Shown here: positions 45,930-55,243 of the stretch, piece by piece
Position numbering within the stretch: position 1 is the first letter of the stretch
Layout of the letters: each line of letters starts with the position of its first letter
Assembly: GCF_007995055.1 (NCBI RefSeq)
Contig: NZ_VOQQ01000001.1
Coordinates: 2,649,001-2,713,000 of the forward strand
Origin: Sphingosinicella ginsenosidimutans
Lineage (GTDB): Bacteria; Pseudomonadota; Alphaproteobacteria; Sphingomonadales; Sphingomonadaceae
Length of the DNA stretch: 64,000 bases
Reading direction: 5' to 3'
Program-made: the position numbers and the translations under genes
The notes under the pieces: generated by a model
What the model saw: only the letters and a program-made list of their open reading frames with translations
Databases searched by the model: none
What the model was told of the DNA's origin: nothing

Positions 45930-46718
45930 ATGCTTCTCGCCATCGACGCCGGCAACACCAACATCGTCTTCGCGCTGGTCGGTGACGACGGCGCGATTCG
46001 CACGCGCTGGCGGATCACGACCGATCCGCGGCGGACGGCCGACGAATATGCGGTCTGGCTGGTCCAGCTGCTCGCGCTCGAAGGCTTTTCGAAAGCGGAT
46101 GTGACCGGCGTCATCATCGGCACCGTCGTCCCTCGCGCCCTCCACAATCTGGAGGTGCTCGCGTCCAAATATTTCGGGGTGGAGCCGCTGGTCGCGGGAC
46201 AGGGAGCGGCCGCGTGGGGTGTGGACCTGGACGTCGCCGAACCGGCAACGGTCGGCGCCGATCGGGTGCTCAACGCCATCGCCGGTCACGCCCTGCATGA
46301 AGGGGATCTTGTCGTCATCGATTTCGGCACCGCGACGACGTTCGACGTCGTGGACTATAGCGGCGCCTACAAGGGCGGGATCATCGCGCCGGGCATCAAC
46401 CTGTCGCTCGATGCGCTGGTCAGCGCCGCCGCCAAGCTCCCCAAGGTGGCGATCGAGGCGCCGGAGACCGCGTCGGTGATCGGCCGCACGACCGAGACGC
46501 AGATGCACATCGGCATCTACTGGGGCTATGTCGCGATGATGGAGGGCCTGGTCGCGCGGATGAAGGCCGAGATCGGGCGGCCGGTCACTGTCATTGCCAC
46601 AGGGGGCCTCGCCACCTTGTTCGATCATCACACCGGCATTTTCGATGCGATCGAGAGCGACCTGACCATCCAGGGCCTGTCGATGCTTTATCGGCGGAGC
46701 GTCGGCGCCGCTCACTGA
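45930..46718 (+). CDS. coaX: Type III pantothenate kinase
   Basis: 262-residue kinase for the first step of coenzyme A synthesis; it needs a monovalent cation and is not feedback-inhibited by CoA. Motifs [32 protein letters not shown] and [28 protein letters not shown] are those of CoaX. It lies between birA and the RNase J gene, as in many alphaproteobacteria. Confidence 0.96.
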   Translation: MLLAIDAGNTNIVFALVGDDGAIRTRWRITTDPRRTADEYAVWLVQLLALEGFSKADVTGVIIGTVVPRALHNLEVLASKYFGVEPLVAGQGAAAWGVDLDVAEPATVGADRVLNAIAGHALHEGDLVVIDFGTATTFDVVDYSGAYKGGIIAPGINLSLDALVSAAAKLPKVAIEAPETASVIGRTTETQMHIGIYWGYVAMMEGLVARMKAEIGRPVTVIATGGLATLFDHHTGIFDAIESDLTIQGLSMLYRRSVGAAH

Positions 46719-46727
46719 CGACGCATC

Positions 46728-46865
46728 CCATTGTCCTCCCGGTGCGCGTGGCGCATGGGGAGGGAGCCGTCCGAACGAGGGTGGTTGGGCTTACGGCGCC
46801 GGAATGCCCCTCCATCATGCTTCGCATGGTCCCTTCTCCCCATCGCCTGGGGCGGCAGGGAGATC
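46728..46865. repeat. Divergent palindromic repeat (copy 4), between coaX and rnj
   Basis: A GC-rich stretch with several inverted CT/GA-rich segments: CCTCCC near 46735 against GGGGAGGG near 46757, and TTCTCCCC at 46834-46841 before GGGGCGGCAGGGAGATC. Two CATGGGG/CCCCATC-type arms also occur. It resembles the units at 27348 and 37462 in composition, place (intergenic) and length but is degraded. The 160-bp intergenic region holds nothing else I can support except the RNase J ribosome-binding site AGAAGGA. Confidence 0.55.
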
Positions 46866-46878
46866 TAGAAGGACAGAC

Positions 46879-48522
46879 ATGACACCCGGCAAAGAACTCC
46901 TTTTCCTCGCGCTCGGCGGCTCGGGCGAGATCGGCATGAACGTCAATCTCTATGGCTGCGACGGCAAATGGGTAATGGTCGATCTCGGCATGACCTTTGC
47001 CGATCCCGCTTATCCGGGCGTCGAGCTGATCCTGCCCGATCTGTCGTTCATCGAGGAGCGGCGCGAGGATCTGCTCGGGATCGTCCTCACCCATGGCCAC
47101 GAGGACCATATCGGGGCGATCCCCTATCTCGCCGGCGATCTCGGCGTGCCGCTCTATGCGACCCCATTCACCGCCGGCCTGATCGCAGGAAAGCTGGAGG
47201 AAGAGGGGCTTACGGACGAGATCGAGCTCAACACGATCGAGATGGAGGGCGGCTTCAGCCTCGGTCCGTTCGATTTCACCTATGTGCCGCTCGCCCATTC
47301 GATTCCCGAAGGCAATGCGCTGCTGATCGAAACGCCCTATGGCCGTGTCTTCCACACCGGCGACTGGAAGCTCGACGACAGCCCGCAGCTGGGCGACCCG
47401 TCCACCGCGGCGGAACTATCCGCGATCGGGGACAAGGGCGTGCTCGCCCTCGTCTGCGATTCGACCAACGTGTTCAACGAATCGCCCTCGGGCTCCGAGC
47501 TTGGCGTTCGTGAGGGACTCGATGAGGTGATCCAGGGCGCCGATTGCCGCGTCCTCGTCACCACCTTCGCCTCCAATGCCGCGCGCCTCAAGACGCTGGG
47601 CCATGTCGCGCGGGATACGGGGCGAAAGGTCTGCGTCGCGGGCCGCAGCCTCGATCGTATCCTTCGGGTCGCGAAGAGCGTCGGCTATCTCACTGATTTT
47701 CCGGAGACCATCGATTTCGACGAGGCGATGAAGCTGCCCCGGCGCGAGGTGATGATCATCGCGACCGGCGGGCAGGGGGAGGCGCGCGCGGCGCTCGCGC
47801 GGATCGCCTTCGACCAGCACCCGCTGAAGCTCGATCCGGGCGACCTCGTCGTCTTCTCGTCCAAGCAGATTCCGGGCAACGAAATCGCGATCGGACGGAT
47901 CCAGAACGAGCTCGCGGCGCGTGGAATCGAGATGATCACCGACCGCCAGGCGCCGGTCCACGTCTCCGGCCATCCCGGCCGGCCGGAGCTTGCCGCGATG
48001 TACGAATGGATCCGCCCGCAGATCATCGTCCCGGTCCATGGCGAAATGCGGCACATGACCGAGCAGGCGCGCTTCGCAAGGGCGCGCGGCATCCCGCACG
48101 GAATCGTCCAGAAGAATGGCGATCTCGTCCGGCTCGCGCCGAACGGCCCGGAAAAACTGTCGGAGGAGCGCGTCGGCCGGCTGATACTCGACGGTGACGT
48201 CATCCTCCCGGCCGATGGCGACACCATCAACCAGCGGCGTCGGCTTTCCTATGCCGGCCTGATTTCGGTCGCTGTGCCGCTCGATCCGGCCGGTCGCCTT
48301 TCCGGCGAAATCGTCATCGATCCCCAGGGCATTCCGGTCGAGGAGGATCGCGCGGCTTTCCTCGAAGAGGCGACGGATGCCGCCACCGCGGCCGCCGGCA
48401 AGCCCGCCACCAGCGAGGAGAAACTGCGCGAGGAGGTGCGTCTCGCAGTGCGCCGCTGCGCGACCGACTGGACCGGCAAGAAGCCCGTCGTCAGCGTGAT
48501 GATCGTGAGGACCCGGCCATGA
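46879..48522 (+). CDS. rnj: Ribonuclease J
   Basis: 547-residue metallo-beta-lactamase/beta-CASP nuclease that works in mRNA decay and rRNA maturation, with 5'-3' exonuclease and endonuclease activity. The zinc motif HTHGHEDHIGA is at residues 70-80 (H72, H74, D76, H77); SSKQIPGNE and HVSGHPGRPELAAMYEWIRPQIIVPVHGE belong to the beta-CASP domain. RBS AGAAGGA sits nine bases before the ATG. DUF1467 overlaps its stop by 4 bp. Confidence 0.96.
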   Translation: MTPGKELLFLALGGSGEIGMNVNLYGCDGKWVMVDLGMTFADPAYPGVELILPDLSFIEERREDLLGIVLTHGHEDHIGAIPYLAGDLGVPLYATPFTAGLIAGKLEEEGLTDEIELNTIEMEGGFSLGPFDFTYVPLAHSIPEGNALLIETPYGRVFHTGDWKLDDSPQLGDPSTAAELSAIGDKGVLALVCDSTNVFNESPSGSELGVREGLDEVIQGADCRVLVTTFASNAARLKTLGHVARDTGRKVCVAGRSLDRILRVAKSVGYLTDFPETIDFDEAMKLPRREVMIIATGGQGEARAALARIAFDQHPLKLDPGDLVVFSSKQIPGNEIAIGRIQNELAARGIEMITDRQAPVHVSGHPGRPELAAMYEWIRPQIIVPVHGEMRHMTEQARFARARGIPHGIVQKNGDLVRLAPNGPEKLSEERVGRLILDGDVILPADGDTINQRRRLSYAGLISVAVPLDPAGRLSGEIVIDPQGIPVEEDRAAFLEEATDAATAAAGKPATSEEKLREEVRLAVRRCATDWTGKKPVVSVMIVRTRP

Positions 48523-48779
48523 AATGGACCTCGATGCTGGCGATCTACGTCCTGTTCTGGACGATCAGTCTCTTCGTCGTCCTCCCGTTCGGCGTCCGCA
48601 CGCATGACGAGGAGGGGACCCGACCCGAGATCGGCCACGCCGACAGCGCACCCGTCAATTTCAGCTTCGGCCGGGTGGCTCTGCGCACGACCATCCTTGC
48701 CGCGGCCGCCTTTGGCGTCTTCTACGCAAATTATGTCTACGGATGGATCGACGCCAACATGATGGGCTGGACGACCTAG
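48519..48779 (+). CDS. DUF1467 small membrane protein
   Basis: 86 residues with two helices (MLAIYVLFWTISLFVVLPFGV and LRTTILAAAAFGVFYANYVYGWI). The RTHDEEGTRPEIGHADSAP loop after the first helix is the DUF1467 signature of alphaproteobacteria. Function unknown. It overlaps the RNase J stop (ATGA), so it is translated from the same mRNA. Confidence 0.9.
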   Translation: MKWTSMLAIYVLFWTISLFVVLPFGVRTHDEEGTRPEIGHADSAPVNFSFGRVALRTTILAAAAFGVFYANYVYGWIDANMMGWTT

Positions 48780-48849
48780 CGGACCAGGGACGGCGGACGC
48801 GGACGGATGAGGGGCCGCTGCCGACTGGTGTTTCGGCGCAACTGGCGTC

Positions 48850-51099
48850 CTACCGCCGCAGCCTCTCGATCGCCTGGGCAAGCGCCACGTAGAGCTTGCC
48901 CATGTCCGACGAGAGGAGGGTGACGCCGAGCGTCGCCCCATCGCGCTCCGCGAGGATCCGGCGGAGCATTGCCTCGAAATCGTGGACGTAGCGGTTCACC
49001 TGGTCGCGGAAGTCCGGCTCCTCGTCGTAATGGCGCTGGATCGTACGCACCTCGCCGGCCTCTAGCAGGCGCACCGCGCGGCGGGTGAAGACGCCGCGAT
49101 CGCCCTTGAGATAGGACGCCCAGGCCGTATCGGCGACCTCGTTGGACAGAAGCTTGTTCACGTCGATCGCGGTCGAATTGAGCGCTTCGATGAGCAGCGA
49201 CACGCGCCGGGTCAGCGCGCCAGCCTCCTGCTCCTCGCGTCGGGCCTGATCCTCCGCGATCCGATCCTCCACCGCCTTTGCGGTCTCGGTGATGGCGAGG
49301 AGCTGGCGGGTCAGCCGCTCGCTCGCGGCACGCGCGGCCTCGGTCGCGCGCTCCGACGAGGCGGCGATCTCGACCAGTTGCTCCTCCACCGGGCGCCCGA
49401 CTGCCTCCGCGATCGCATCCCGACTCGCCTGGGAGAGTGCGGCGACACTGTCGGGGATCGCGCTCGCGATCGCCTCGCGCGCATGGGTCGCGGCCTGGTT
49501 CGCGGCCTCGCGGACCCTGACGAGCTGCTCGATCAGCTGTGGCCCCGTCTCCTGGGCGAGACGTCCGGCGGCGCTATCCGCTGCCCCGAGCCCATCGATC
49601 GCCTCGCGCGCCGCGGCCGCCACTGCCTCGATCGCCTCGCGCTGGCGGGCCACGGTGCTCTCATTGTCCGCGAGCGAGCGGGCGGCTTCCGCCGCGACAC
49701 CGCGAACCTCGTCCATCGCCGGAACCACCGATTTGACCGCATCCTTGGTGCGCGCCGCCTGGCCTTCGACTTCGCCGAGCGCGGCGATCAACAGGCCGCG
49801 GAGCTGATCCGACACGGTCGTGAGCGCGCCAGCAACCTCGTGCGTCCGATCGATGAGCGCGCCGGACGCATTGCTCCCCGCCTCGATCTCGCGGTGCAAC
49901 TTCGCGGCGGCGTCGTGCAGCGCCGCGATCGATTGGGAAACCCGGGCGCCGTGGGCCTGGCCCGCCTCTCCAATCTCGGCGAGGCGCGCGTCGAGCGCGT
50001 CGATCTGGGAGGTAAGATTGCCGAGCAAGGCCTGGCTCGTGCTTTCCTGGGCGGCGAGGCCATCGGCGATTCTTGCGATGCCGCCGCCGATCGCCTCGAT
50101 CCGGTCGGCGAGCGCCGTCCCGGCCTCGGCGCCGGACTGATCGATCGCCGCGCGTGCCTGCTCGACCATCGCCAGCATCGCCTGGCCCTGGGCTTCCATG
50201 CTCGCTCGGGTCTGTTCGACCGAATCGGCCGCGCGGGTCATGGCCTGGTCGATTGCCGCGTTCATCTGGGCGGCGACCTGGTCCATCCGCTCCTGCGCGG
50301 CGCCGGCGCCGGTCTCGATCCGCGCGATCTGCGCGCCAAGCCGCTGGGCGGCGCCGCCAACCGCCTCGTCGACATCGCGCCCGCGCGCGGTGAGCGCCGC
50401 GAGATGCCCTTCCAACGCAGCGGCCTGTTCGTGCGCGGCAAGGCCGGCGCTGCGAAGCGATTCGGCGGCGGCGCGGGCCTGCTGCTCGGCGCGCGGCAGA
50501 TCGCTGAGCAGCGCGCCGATATCGACGCGGGCATTGCCAGCCGCGCTGTCGAGCGCGTTCGCCCGCCGCTCCAGATCGGCGCTCTCCCGCGCGAGATGCT
50601 GCGTGACCCGGCCGAGCCGGTCAGCGGCTTCGTCGCCAAGCGCCATCAGTCGGGTCGCCTCGGCGCTCAGCGCCTCGCCATTTTCGGCGATGCGCGACCC
50701 GACGATCCCGAGCACGGATTCGAGCGCCTGGCTTTCGCGCCGCATCGCGCCGACCGCGGCAATGAATCGCTCGCTCTCACGCCGCGGGGTGCGGCCGAAG
50801 GCGATCCAGACGAGGGTGAGGAGGATCAGCGGCGCGCTCGCGGTCGCGACCCATCCGGCCCAGGCGGACAGGCTGGCGGGCAGGCCCTCGGCGTACAGCG
50901 CGTAGCCCGCAAAGCCCGCCCAGCCCAGGGCGGCGGCGATCAGCGCGACGGCGAGCAACCGGATGCCGATGGGCGCCGCGGCCTCCTCCTCCTCGACGAT
51001 CCGATCGAAACGGAACGGCGCGACCGGTTCGCCCTGATCGGCGATATCGTCCCAGGTCACACTGTCCGGCTGGTGCGCCATCGCGCGCTCTGCCCCCAT
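48850..51099 (-). CDS. Long coiled-coil membrane protein, function unknown
   Basis: 749 residues. Two membrane helices lie near residues 45-65 and 80-105 (IRLLAVALIAAALGWAGFAGYALYAEG, WVATASAPLILLTLVWIAFG). From ~120 to ~630 runs an Ala/Glu/Arg/Gln-rich coiled coil with repeated '..AAxxLxxQTxxA..' periods, like methyl-accepting or Smc-type helices. The last ~120 residues are conserved-looking and globular (LSNEVADTAWASYLKGDRGVFTRRAVRLLE...). The start at 51099 has AGG eight bases before it; 51105 (ATG) and 51120 (GTG) are alternatives. It diverges from the Hpt-like gene. It may be a scaffold; no function is established. Confidence 0.85.
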   Translation of the reverse strand: MGAERAMAHQPDSVTWDDIADQGEPVAPFRFDRIVEEEEAAAPIGIRLLAVALIAAALGWAGFAGYALYAEGLPASLSAWAGWVATASAPLILLTLVWIAFGRTPRRESERFIAAVGAMRRESQALESVLGIVGSRIAENGEALSAEATRLMALGDEAADRLGRVTQHLARESADLERRANALDSAAGNARVDIGALLSDLPRAEQQARAAAESLRSAGLAAHEQAAALEGHLAALTARGRDVDEAVGGAAQRLGAQIARIETGAGAAQERMDQVAAQMNAAIDQAMTRAADSVEQTRASMEAQGQAMLAMVEQARAAIDQSGAEAGTALADRIEAIGGGIARIADGLAAQESTSQALLGNLTSQIDALDARLAEIGEAGQAHGARVSQSIAALHDAAAKLHREIEAGSNASGALIDRTHEVAGALTTVSDQLRGLLIAALGEVEGQAARTKDAVKSVVPAMDEVRGVAAEAARSLADNESTVARQREAIEAVAAAAREAIDGLGAADSAAGRLAQETGPQLIEQLVRVREAANQAATHAREAIASAIPDSVAALSQASRDAIAEAVGRPVEEQLVEIAASSERATEAARAASERLTRQLLAITETAKAVEDRIAEDQARREEQEAGALTRRVSLLIEALNSTAIDVNKLLSNEVADTAWASYLKGDRGVFTRRAVRLLEAGEVRTIQRHYDEEPDFRDQVNRYVHDFEAMLRRILAERDGATLGVTLLSSDMGKLYVALAQAIERLRR

Positions 51100-51176
51100 G
51101 GTCATGGCCTGTTGTATCACTTCGGGGCGGATATGAAACGCCCCGTTAACGCAGATCGGCGTAACCGGGGCACCTT

Positions 51177-51479
51177 ATGGCCTACGATCCCGGAGCCCTG
51201 AACGCCTCGCTCGCTGCCGCCGTCGGTGCCGATCCGGCGCTGCTTGGCGAGCTGCGCGACGCGTTCATCGAAAGCGCGGCGCGGCAGCTCGATCTGATGC
51301 GACGGGCCCGCTGCGACGCCAACTGGATCGCCGCGGCCGCGCGCCTGAAGAGTCTTGCCGCGAGTTTCGGGGCGACCGGGCTCACCGGATTGGCTGACGA
51401 GGCGCTTGAAGGGGCACCGGGCGATCCGGTCGTTCTGCGTCGGATCGCCGTCGCCGTCGACGACTTCGCCGCGATCTAG
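51177..51479 (+). CDS. Hpt-like protein lacking the phospho-histidine
   Basis: 100 residues of helical-bundle type. The pattern ...AARLKSLAASFGATGLTGLADEALE matches the Hpt signature H-x-L-K-G-x-A-x-x-F/L-G-x-x-x-L. However, Ala55 replaces the histidine that accepts phosphate, and the Gly after Lys is Ser. It could be a pseudo-Hpt that binds a kinase or receiver without carrying phosphate. It starts 77 bp from the divergent coiled-coil gene and precedes the nucleotidyltransferase-like gene. Confidence 0.7.
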   Translation: MAYDPGALNASLAAAVGADPALLGELRDAFIESAARQLDLMRRARCDANWIAAAARLKSLAASFGATGLTGLADEALEGAPGDPVVLRRIAVAVDDFAAI

Positions 51480-51543
51480 GACAAGCCGCTTTGCAACTGC
51501 GCGGCTGCGCGCCTATCCCTCCGCAATTCGCGCGGAGGGATCA

Positions 51544-52740
51544 TTGGGGCTGGCCGCACTTATTGCCGCCTATCACGAATCGGCTGAGCCGGGCCGGCTG
51601 CGCGCGGCGCTTCCGCTCGCCGGCCGGACGGTGATCGAGCGGCAGGCGCGGCTCGCGGCGGCGGCCGGGGCATCGCCCGTCCTCATCCTTGCCGAGCGAA
51701 TGCCTGCCGATCTCGCCGCGGCGATCGAGCGGATGCGGCGTGAGCATCTTCCGGTCCGCCTCGTCCGCAGCGCCGAGGAGGCTGCCGAGGCGGTCGAGCC
51801 GACCGACCAGCTTCTCATGATCGCCGACGGCGCGATCGCCGATGCCGCCACCCTGGCGAGCCTCGCCGCGGCGGAGGGGCCGGCGGTGCTGACCGTCGGC
51901 GATGGCGGTCACGGCGACATTTACGAGCGGATCGATGCCCATGCCCGCTGGGCGGGTGCGGCGGTGCTCGACGGCGCATTGCTGCGCTCCACCGTCGCCA
52001 TGCTCCGCGACTGGGATCTGCAATCGACTCTGCTGCGCCGCATCCTCCAGGCGGCGGCGCGACAGGTGCCCGCGACGGGCCCGGTCGCGATCCTCGATGC
52101 GGTCGACGATCTCGACACGCTCGAGCGGCGGATCCTCGCCGCCGCCAATGCGAGCGGCGCCGGCTGGGCGGAGCGCCTGCTTGCGCCGCTCGAACGCCTG
52201 CTTGCCACCCTGCTCATCGCCAGCCCGCTCGCCCCGGCGATACCGGGCTACGTCGCTCTGCTCGCAACCTTCGCCGGGGCGGCCGCCTTCGCGATGAACT
52301 GGCTGTGGACCGGATTTCTGCTGACCTTGATCGCGACCCCGCTGGATGGGGCGGCGGCGCGGCTGGCGCGCGTCAGGATGCAGGGCGATCCGTCAGAGAG
52401 CTGGTGGCGGCACTTGCTGCCCTACGCCTCGGCGCTCGGCCTGCTCGGCCTCGCTGCGAGCCTCGCGCCGACGATCGGCTGGGGGATCATTCTTGTCGCG
52501 GCGATGACGATCGCATTTCTGATCGCGCAGGGAATCGAGCTGCGCGGCGTCGCGCCCGCCGGCCGCCTGCTCCTTGCCGAGCCCAAAGGAATGACCTGGC
52601 TGCTGCTGCCCTTCGCGGCCGCCGGGCAGTGGGCAGGCGGGATCGCGGTCCTGATGGCCTATGCCGTCGCCTCCTTCTTCTGGAGCCAGCGGCAGGCGCA
52701 TTCCGGGCTGACCCGTAACGGGACAGCCGAAACCGGCTAA
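51544..52740 (+). CDS. Nucleotidyltransferase/CDP-alcohol-phosphatidyltransferase-like membrane protein
   Basis: 398 residues from a TTG start backed by GGAGGG five bases upstream. The N-terminal ~200 residues read like a sugar-nucleotidyltransferase (ALPLAGRTVIERQARLAAAAGASPVLILAERMP, LLMIADGAIADAATL), though without a clear GxG-x-R-x-K. The C-terminal ~200 residues have five or six membrane helices and a segment TPLDGAAARLARVRMQGDPSESWW that recalls the DG-x2-AR-x8-G motif of CDP-alcohol transferases; the later aspartates are missing. It may make a phosphodiester lipid head group or be an inactive relative. Co-directional with DUF2336, 35 bp downstream. Confidence 0.6.
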   Translation: MGLAALIAAYHESAEPGRLRAALPLAGRTVIERQARLAAAAGASPVLILAERMPADLAAAIERMRREHLPVRLVRSAEEAAEAVEPTDQLLMIADGAIADAATLASLAAAEGPAVLTVGDGGHGDIYERIDAHARWAGAAVLDGALLRSTVAMLRDWDLQSTLLRRILQAAARQVPATGPVAILDAVDDLDTLERRILAAANASGAGWAERLLAPLERLLATLLIASPLAPAIPGYVALLATFAGAAAFAMNWLWTGFLLTLIATPLDGAAARLARVRMQGDPSESWWRHLLPYASALGLLGLAASLAPTIGWGIILVAAMTIAFLIAQGIELRGVAPAGRLLLAEPKGMTWLLLPFAAAGQWAGGIAVLMAYAVASFFWSQRQAHSGLTRNGTAETG

Positions 52741-52775
52741 CGACAGCTTAACCGACGACGCGCTAAGGCAAAACC

Positions 52776-53870
52776 ATGGCCGAAGCGCGATCCAGCCGGG
52801 ATGGAAAGCAGGGCGATGCCGCGCGCCTCCTGCTCGCCGCCGCGCGCGACCGTTTCGCCGCCGCCGCGACGGACCTGCTGCTCCCCGACCAGGGCCGCCT
52901 GACGGAGTGGCAGCGCGTCACCGCAGGGGCGTTGCTCACCCGCCTTGTCGGCGCGATCGAGGATGATCTGCGCGCACGCCTTGCCGCACGGTTCGAGGAT
53001 CATGCCGCGCTCCACGCCGCCTTGTCCTCCGCCCATGTGCCGATCGCGTTGCCGATCCTCGAGCGCGCGCAGGCCCTGCGCGATCCGGAGCTGACCGCGC
53101 TGCTGGTGCGCCGCGCGGAGGAACATCGGTTCTGGACCGCCCATGCCGCGCATGGCGACGGAGATTTCCTCCACGATCTCGTTCGCGATGCCGATGACGA
53201 CATCGCCGCCGAGGCGATGGAGCTGGTGATCGGCCGTGCCCGGCGCTTCGATCGATTCCAGGAGCCCTTGCTTGGCGAGGTCGAGCTTCCGGCCGAGCTT
53301 CAGCACCGCCTCGTCTGGCGGATCGCGGCGGCGCTGCGCCATTATATCGTCCAGCACCACCGCGCCGGCGGTGTCGATGCGGCGGTGGAGGAGACCGCGA
53401 GCGCGCTCATCGCCGGCTATGACGAGGGGGAAACGCTGGAGGCGAGAGCCCTGCGCCTCGCCCGCCGGCTCGATCGCGCCGGCCGGCTCGATGGCGCGCT
53501 GCTCGCCCGCTCGCTGGGGGAGGGGATGCTGCCCTTCTTCCTCGCCGGACTCGCCGTCCGCTGCGGGCTCGATGCCGGTGCGGCGTGGGAAGTGCTCTCC
53601 GACCCACGCGGGCGCGGCCCGGCACTGCTGCTTCGCGCGGGCGCAATCGATCGGCCGGACGCGGCCGCGATCCTGCTCGCGCTCGCCAGTCGGGGACCGC
53701 TGCTGTCCGGCGCCGAGGAAGAACGAACGGCCGCGCAGGTCGAACTTTACGATACGCTCGACGAGGCGGCGGCGCGTGATGTGCTGCGGTTGTGGCAGGC
53801 CAATCCGGCCTATCGCGCCAGCGTCGCGCGCATCTCCACGCGGTCCCGCGCCGCGGCGGAGGCGGCGTGA
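52776..53870 (+). CDS. DUF2336 domain-containing protein
   Basis: 364 residues, helical-repeat (HEAT/ARM-like) protein. The DUF2336 character is seen in DAAVEETASALIAGYDEGETLEARALRLARRLDRAGRLDGALLARSLGEGMLPFFLAGLAVRCGLDAGAAWEVLSDPRG. Known members are linked to alphaproteobacterial two-component signalling but have no proven role. Its stop overlaps the GTG start of the kinase-like gene, so both are made together. Confidence 0.85.
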   Translation: MAEARSSRDGKQGDAARLLLAAARDRFAAAATDLLLPDQGRLTEWQRVTAGALLTRLVGAIEDDLRARLAARFEDHAALHAALSSAHVPIALPILERAQALRDPELTALLVRRAEEHRFWTAHAAHGDGDFLHDLVRDADDDIAAEAMELVIGRARRFDRFQEPLLGEVELPAELQHRLVWRIAAALRHYIVQHHRAGGVDAAVEETASALIAGYDEGETLEARALRLARRLDRAGRLDGALLARSLGEGMLPFFLAGLAVRCGLDAGAAWEVLSDPRGRGPALLLRAGAIDRPDAAAILLALASRGPLLSGAEEERTAAQVELYDTLDEAAARDVLRLWQANPAYRASVARISTRSRAAAEAA

Positions 53871-55243
53871 GCGCGCTCGACCTCGAAGCCCGCCCGGTGA
53901 CAGGCCGGGTCGATGCGGACGGTCGCCTCATCGCCGCCGATCCGCCGCTCGCCGATCTCAACGCGCGCGCCGGCGGTGCGCAAGGCGGCCCGCTTTCGGT
54001 GCCGCAGATCGCCGCGCTTGCCCGACTCGCCCGACGGCTCGGCATCACCGTCTCGCGCGCGGCGATCGCCGCGGACGGGGATCAGGATATCGATCTTTGG
54101 GTGCGTGCCCAGCCCGAAGGCGACGAGGTGGCGCTCTCGATCACCGGCTGGACGCGCCATGCCCCTCAGCCTGCCGCGGCCCGCGCCGGCCGTGAGGCCG
54201 ATTTCGAGCGCGCGGCCGCCGACTGGACCTGGGAGAGCGACGACACGCTGAAACTGACCCAGGTGTCGATCGCCGCCGCTGCCGCGATCGGCCGACCGCA
54301 GGCCGAGCTGGTCGGGATGCCGTTGACCCGCATCTTCCGCTTCCGGGAAGGACCCGACGGCTCGCTTCCGATCCTCGCCGCGCTCGCCGGCCATGTCGCG
54401 TTCGAGGATCAGGTCGCGGACCTGCGCGCCGGGCGCAAGGGCCGCTATCATCTCTCCGCGGTGCCTCTCATCGACGGCATGGGCCGGTTTGCCGGATTCT
54501 CCGGCGCGGCGGTCGGCCATCGCCCGGACAGCGAGCCGGCCGTCGAACCCGAGCCGGAGCCGCCCGCGCCCGATGGCGCCGCTTTCGGAGCCCGACTCGA
54601 CGCGGCCTTGCGCGGTCCGCTGGCCGAGATCGTCGAAAATGCCGAGCGCATCCGCAGCCAGCCCGAGGGACCGCTGCGCCGCGATTATGCCGGCTATGCG
54701 GGCGACATTGCGACCGCCGGCCGTCACCTCCTCGCGCTGGTCGACGACCTCGTCGATCTCCAGGCGATCGAACGGCCCGATTTCACGCCTGAGGCCGAGG
54801 CGATCGACCTTGCCGACATCGCCCGCCGCGTCGCCGGGCTGCTAGCGGTTCGCGCCGCCGATCGCGAGGTTCGCATCGATGCCCCCGCCGCCGACGAGGG
54901 GCTCCCGGCGACCGGCGACTTCACCCGCGCGCTCCAGATCCTCATGAACCTCGTCGCCAATGCGGTGCGCTACACGCCTGCCGGCGGCCAGGTCTGGGTG
55001 CGCACCGAGCGCGAGGGCGATCTCGCCGCCGTGATCGTCGCCGATCAGGGCAAGGGGATCGCGCCGGAGGACCAGGAGCGGATTTTCGGCAAGTTCGAGC
55101 GGGTCGACCCTTCGGAGCCCGGCGGCACCGGCCTTGGCCTCTACATCGCCCGCCGGCTGGCGCGCGCAATGGGTGGAGACATCGCCGTCGACAGCGCGCC
55201 GGGACAGGGCGCACGCTTCACCTTCACCCTGCCGGCGCGTTAG
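53867..55243 (+). CDS. PAS-type histidine-kinase-like protein without phospho-histidine
   Basis: 458 residues from a GTG start. A PAS-like segment lies at ~115-215 (ADWTWESDDTLKLTQVSIAAAAAIGRPQAELVGMPLTRIF). The dimerisation block reads DAALRGPLAEIVENAERI at residues 245-262, so Ala246 stands where SHELRTPL has its phospho-accepting His. The ATPase domain appears whole: LMNLVANAVRYTPAGG, IVADQGKGIAPEDQERIFGKF and GGTGLGLYIARRLARAMGG. It therefore probably binds ATP but cannot autophosphorylate at the usual place. It ends 20 bp inside the convergent DUF389 gene. Confidence 0.82.
   Translation: MSALDLEARPVTGRVDADGRLIAADPPLADLNARAGGAQGGPLSVPQIAALARLARRLGITVSRAAIAADGDQDIDLWVRAQPEGDEVALSITGWTRHAPQPAAARAGREADFERAAADWTWESDDTLKLTQVSIAAAAAIGRPQAELVGMPLTRIFRFREGPDGSLPILAALAGHVAFEDQVADLRAGRKGRYHLSAVPLIDGMGRFAGFSGAAVGHRPDSEPAVEPEPEPPAPDGAAFGARLDAALRGPLAEIVENAERIRSQPEGPLRRDYAGYAGDIATAGRHLLALVDDLVDLQAIERPDFTPEAEAIDLADIARRVAGLLAVRAADREVRIDAPAADEGLPATGDFTRALQILMNLVANAVRYTPAGGQVWVRTEREGDLAAVIVADQGKGIAPEDQERIFGKFERVDPSEPGGTGLGLYIARRLARAMGGDIAVDSAPGQGARFTFTLPAR

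Noticed and set aside
49378..51201. 607-codon open frame on the plus strand
   Set aside because: Antisense to the coiled-coil gene at 48850-51099; Arg/Gly/Leu-rich composition and no domain, whereas the minus-strand protein has membrane helices and heptads.
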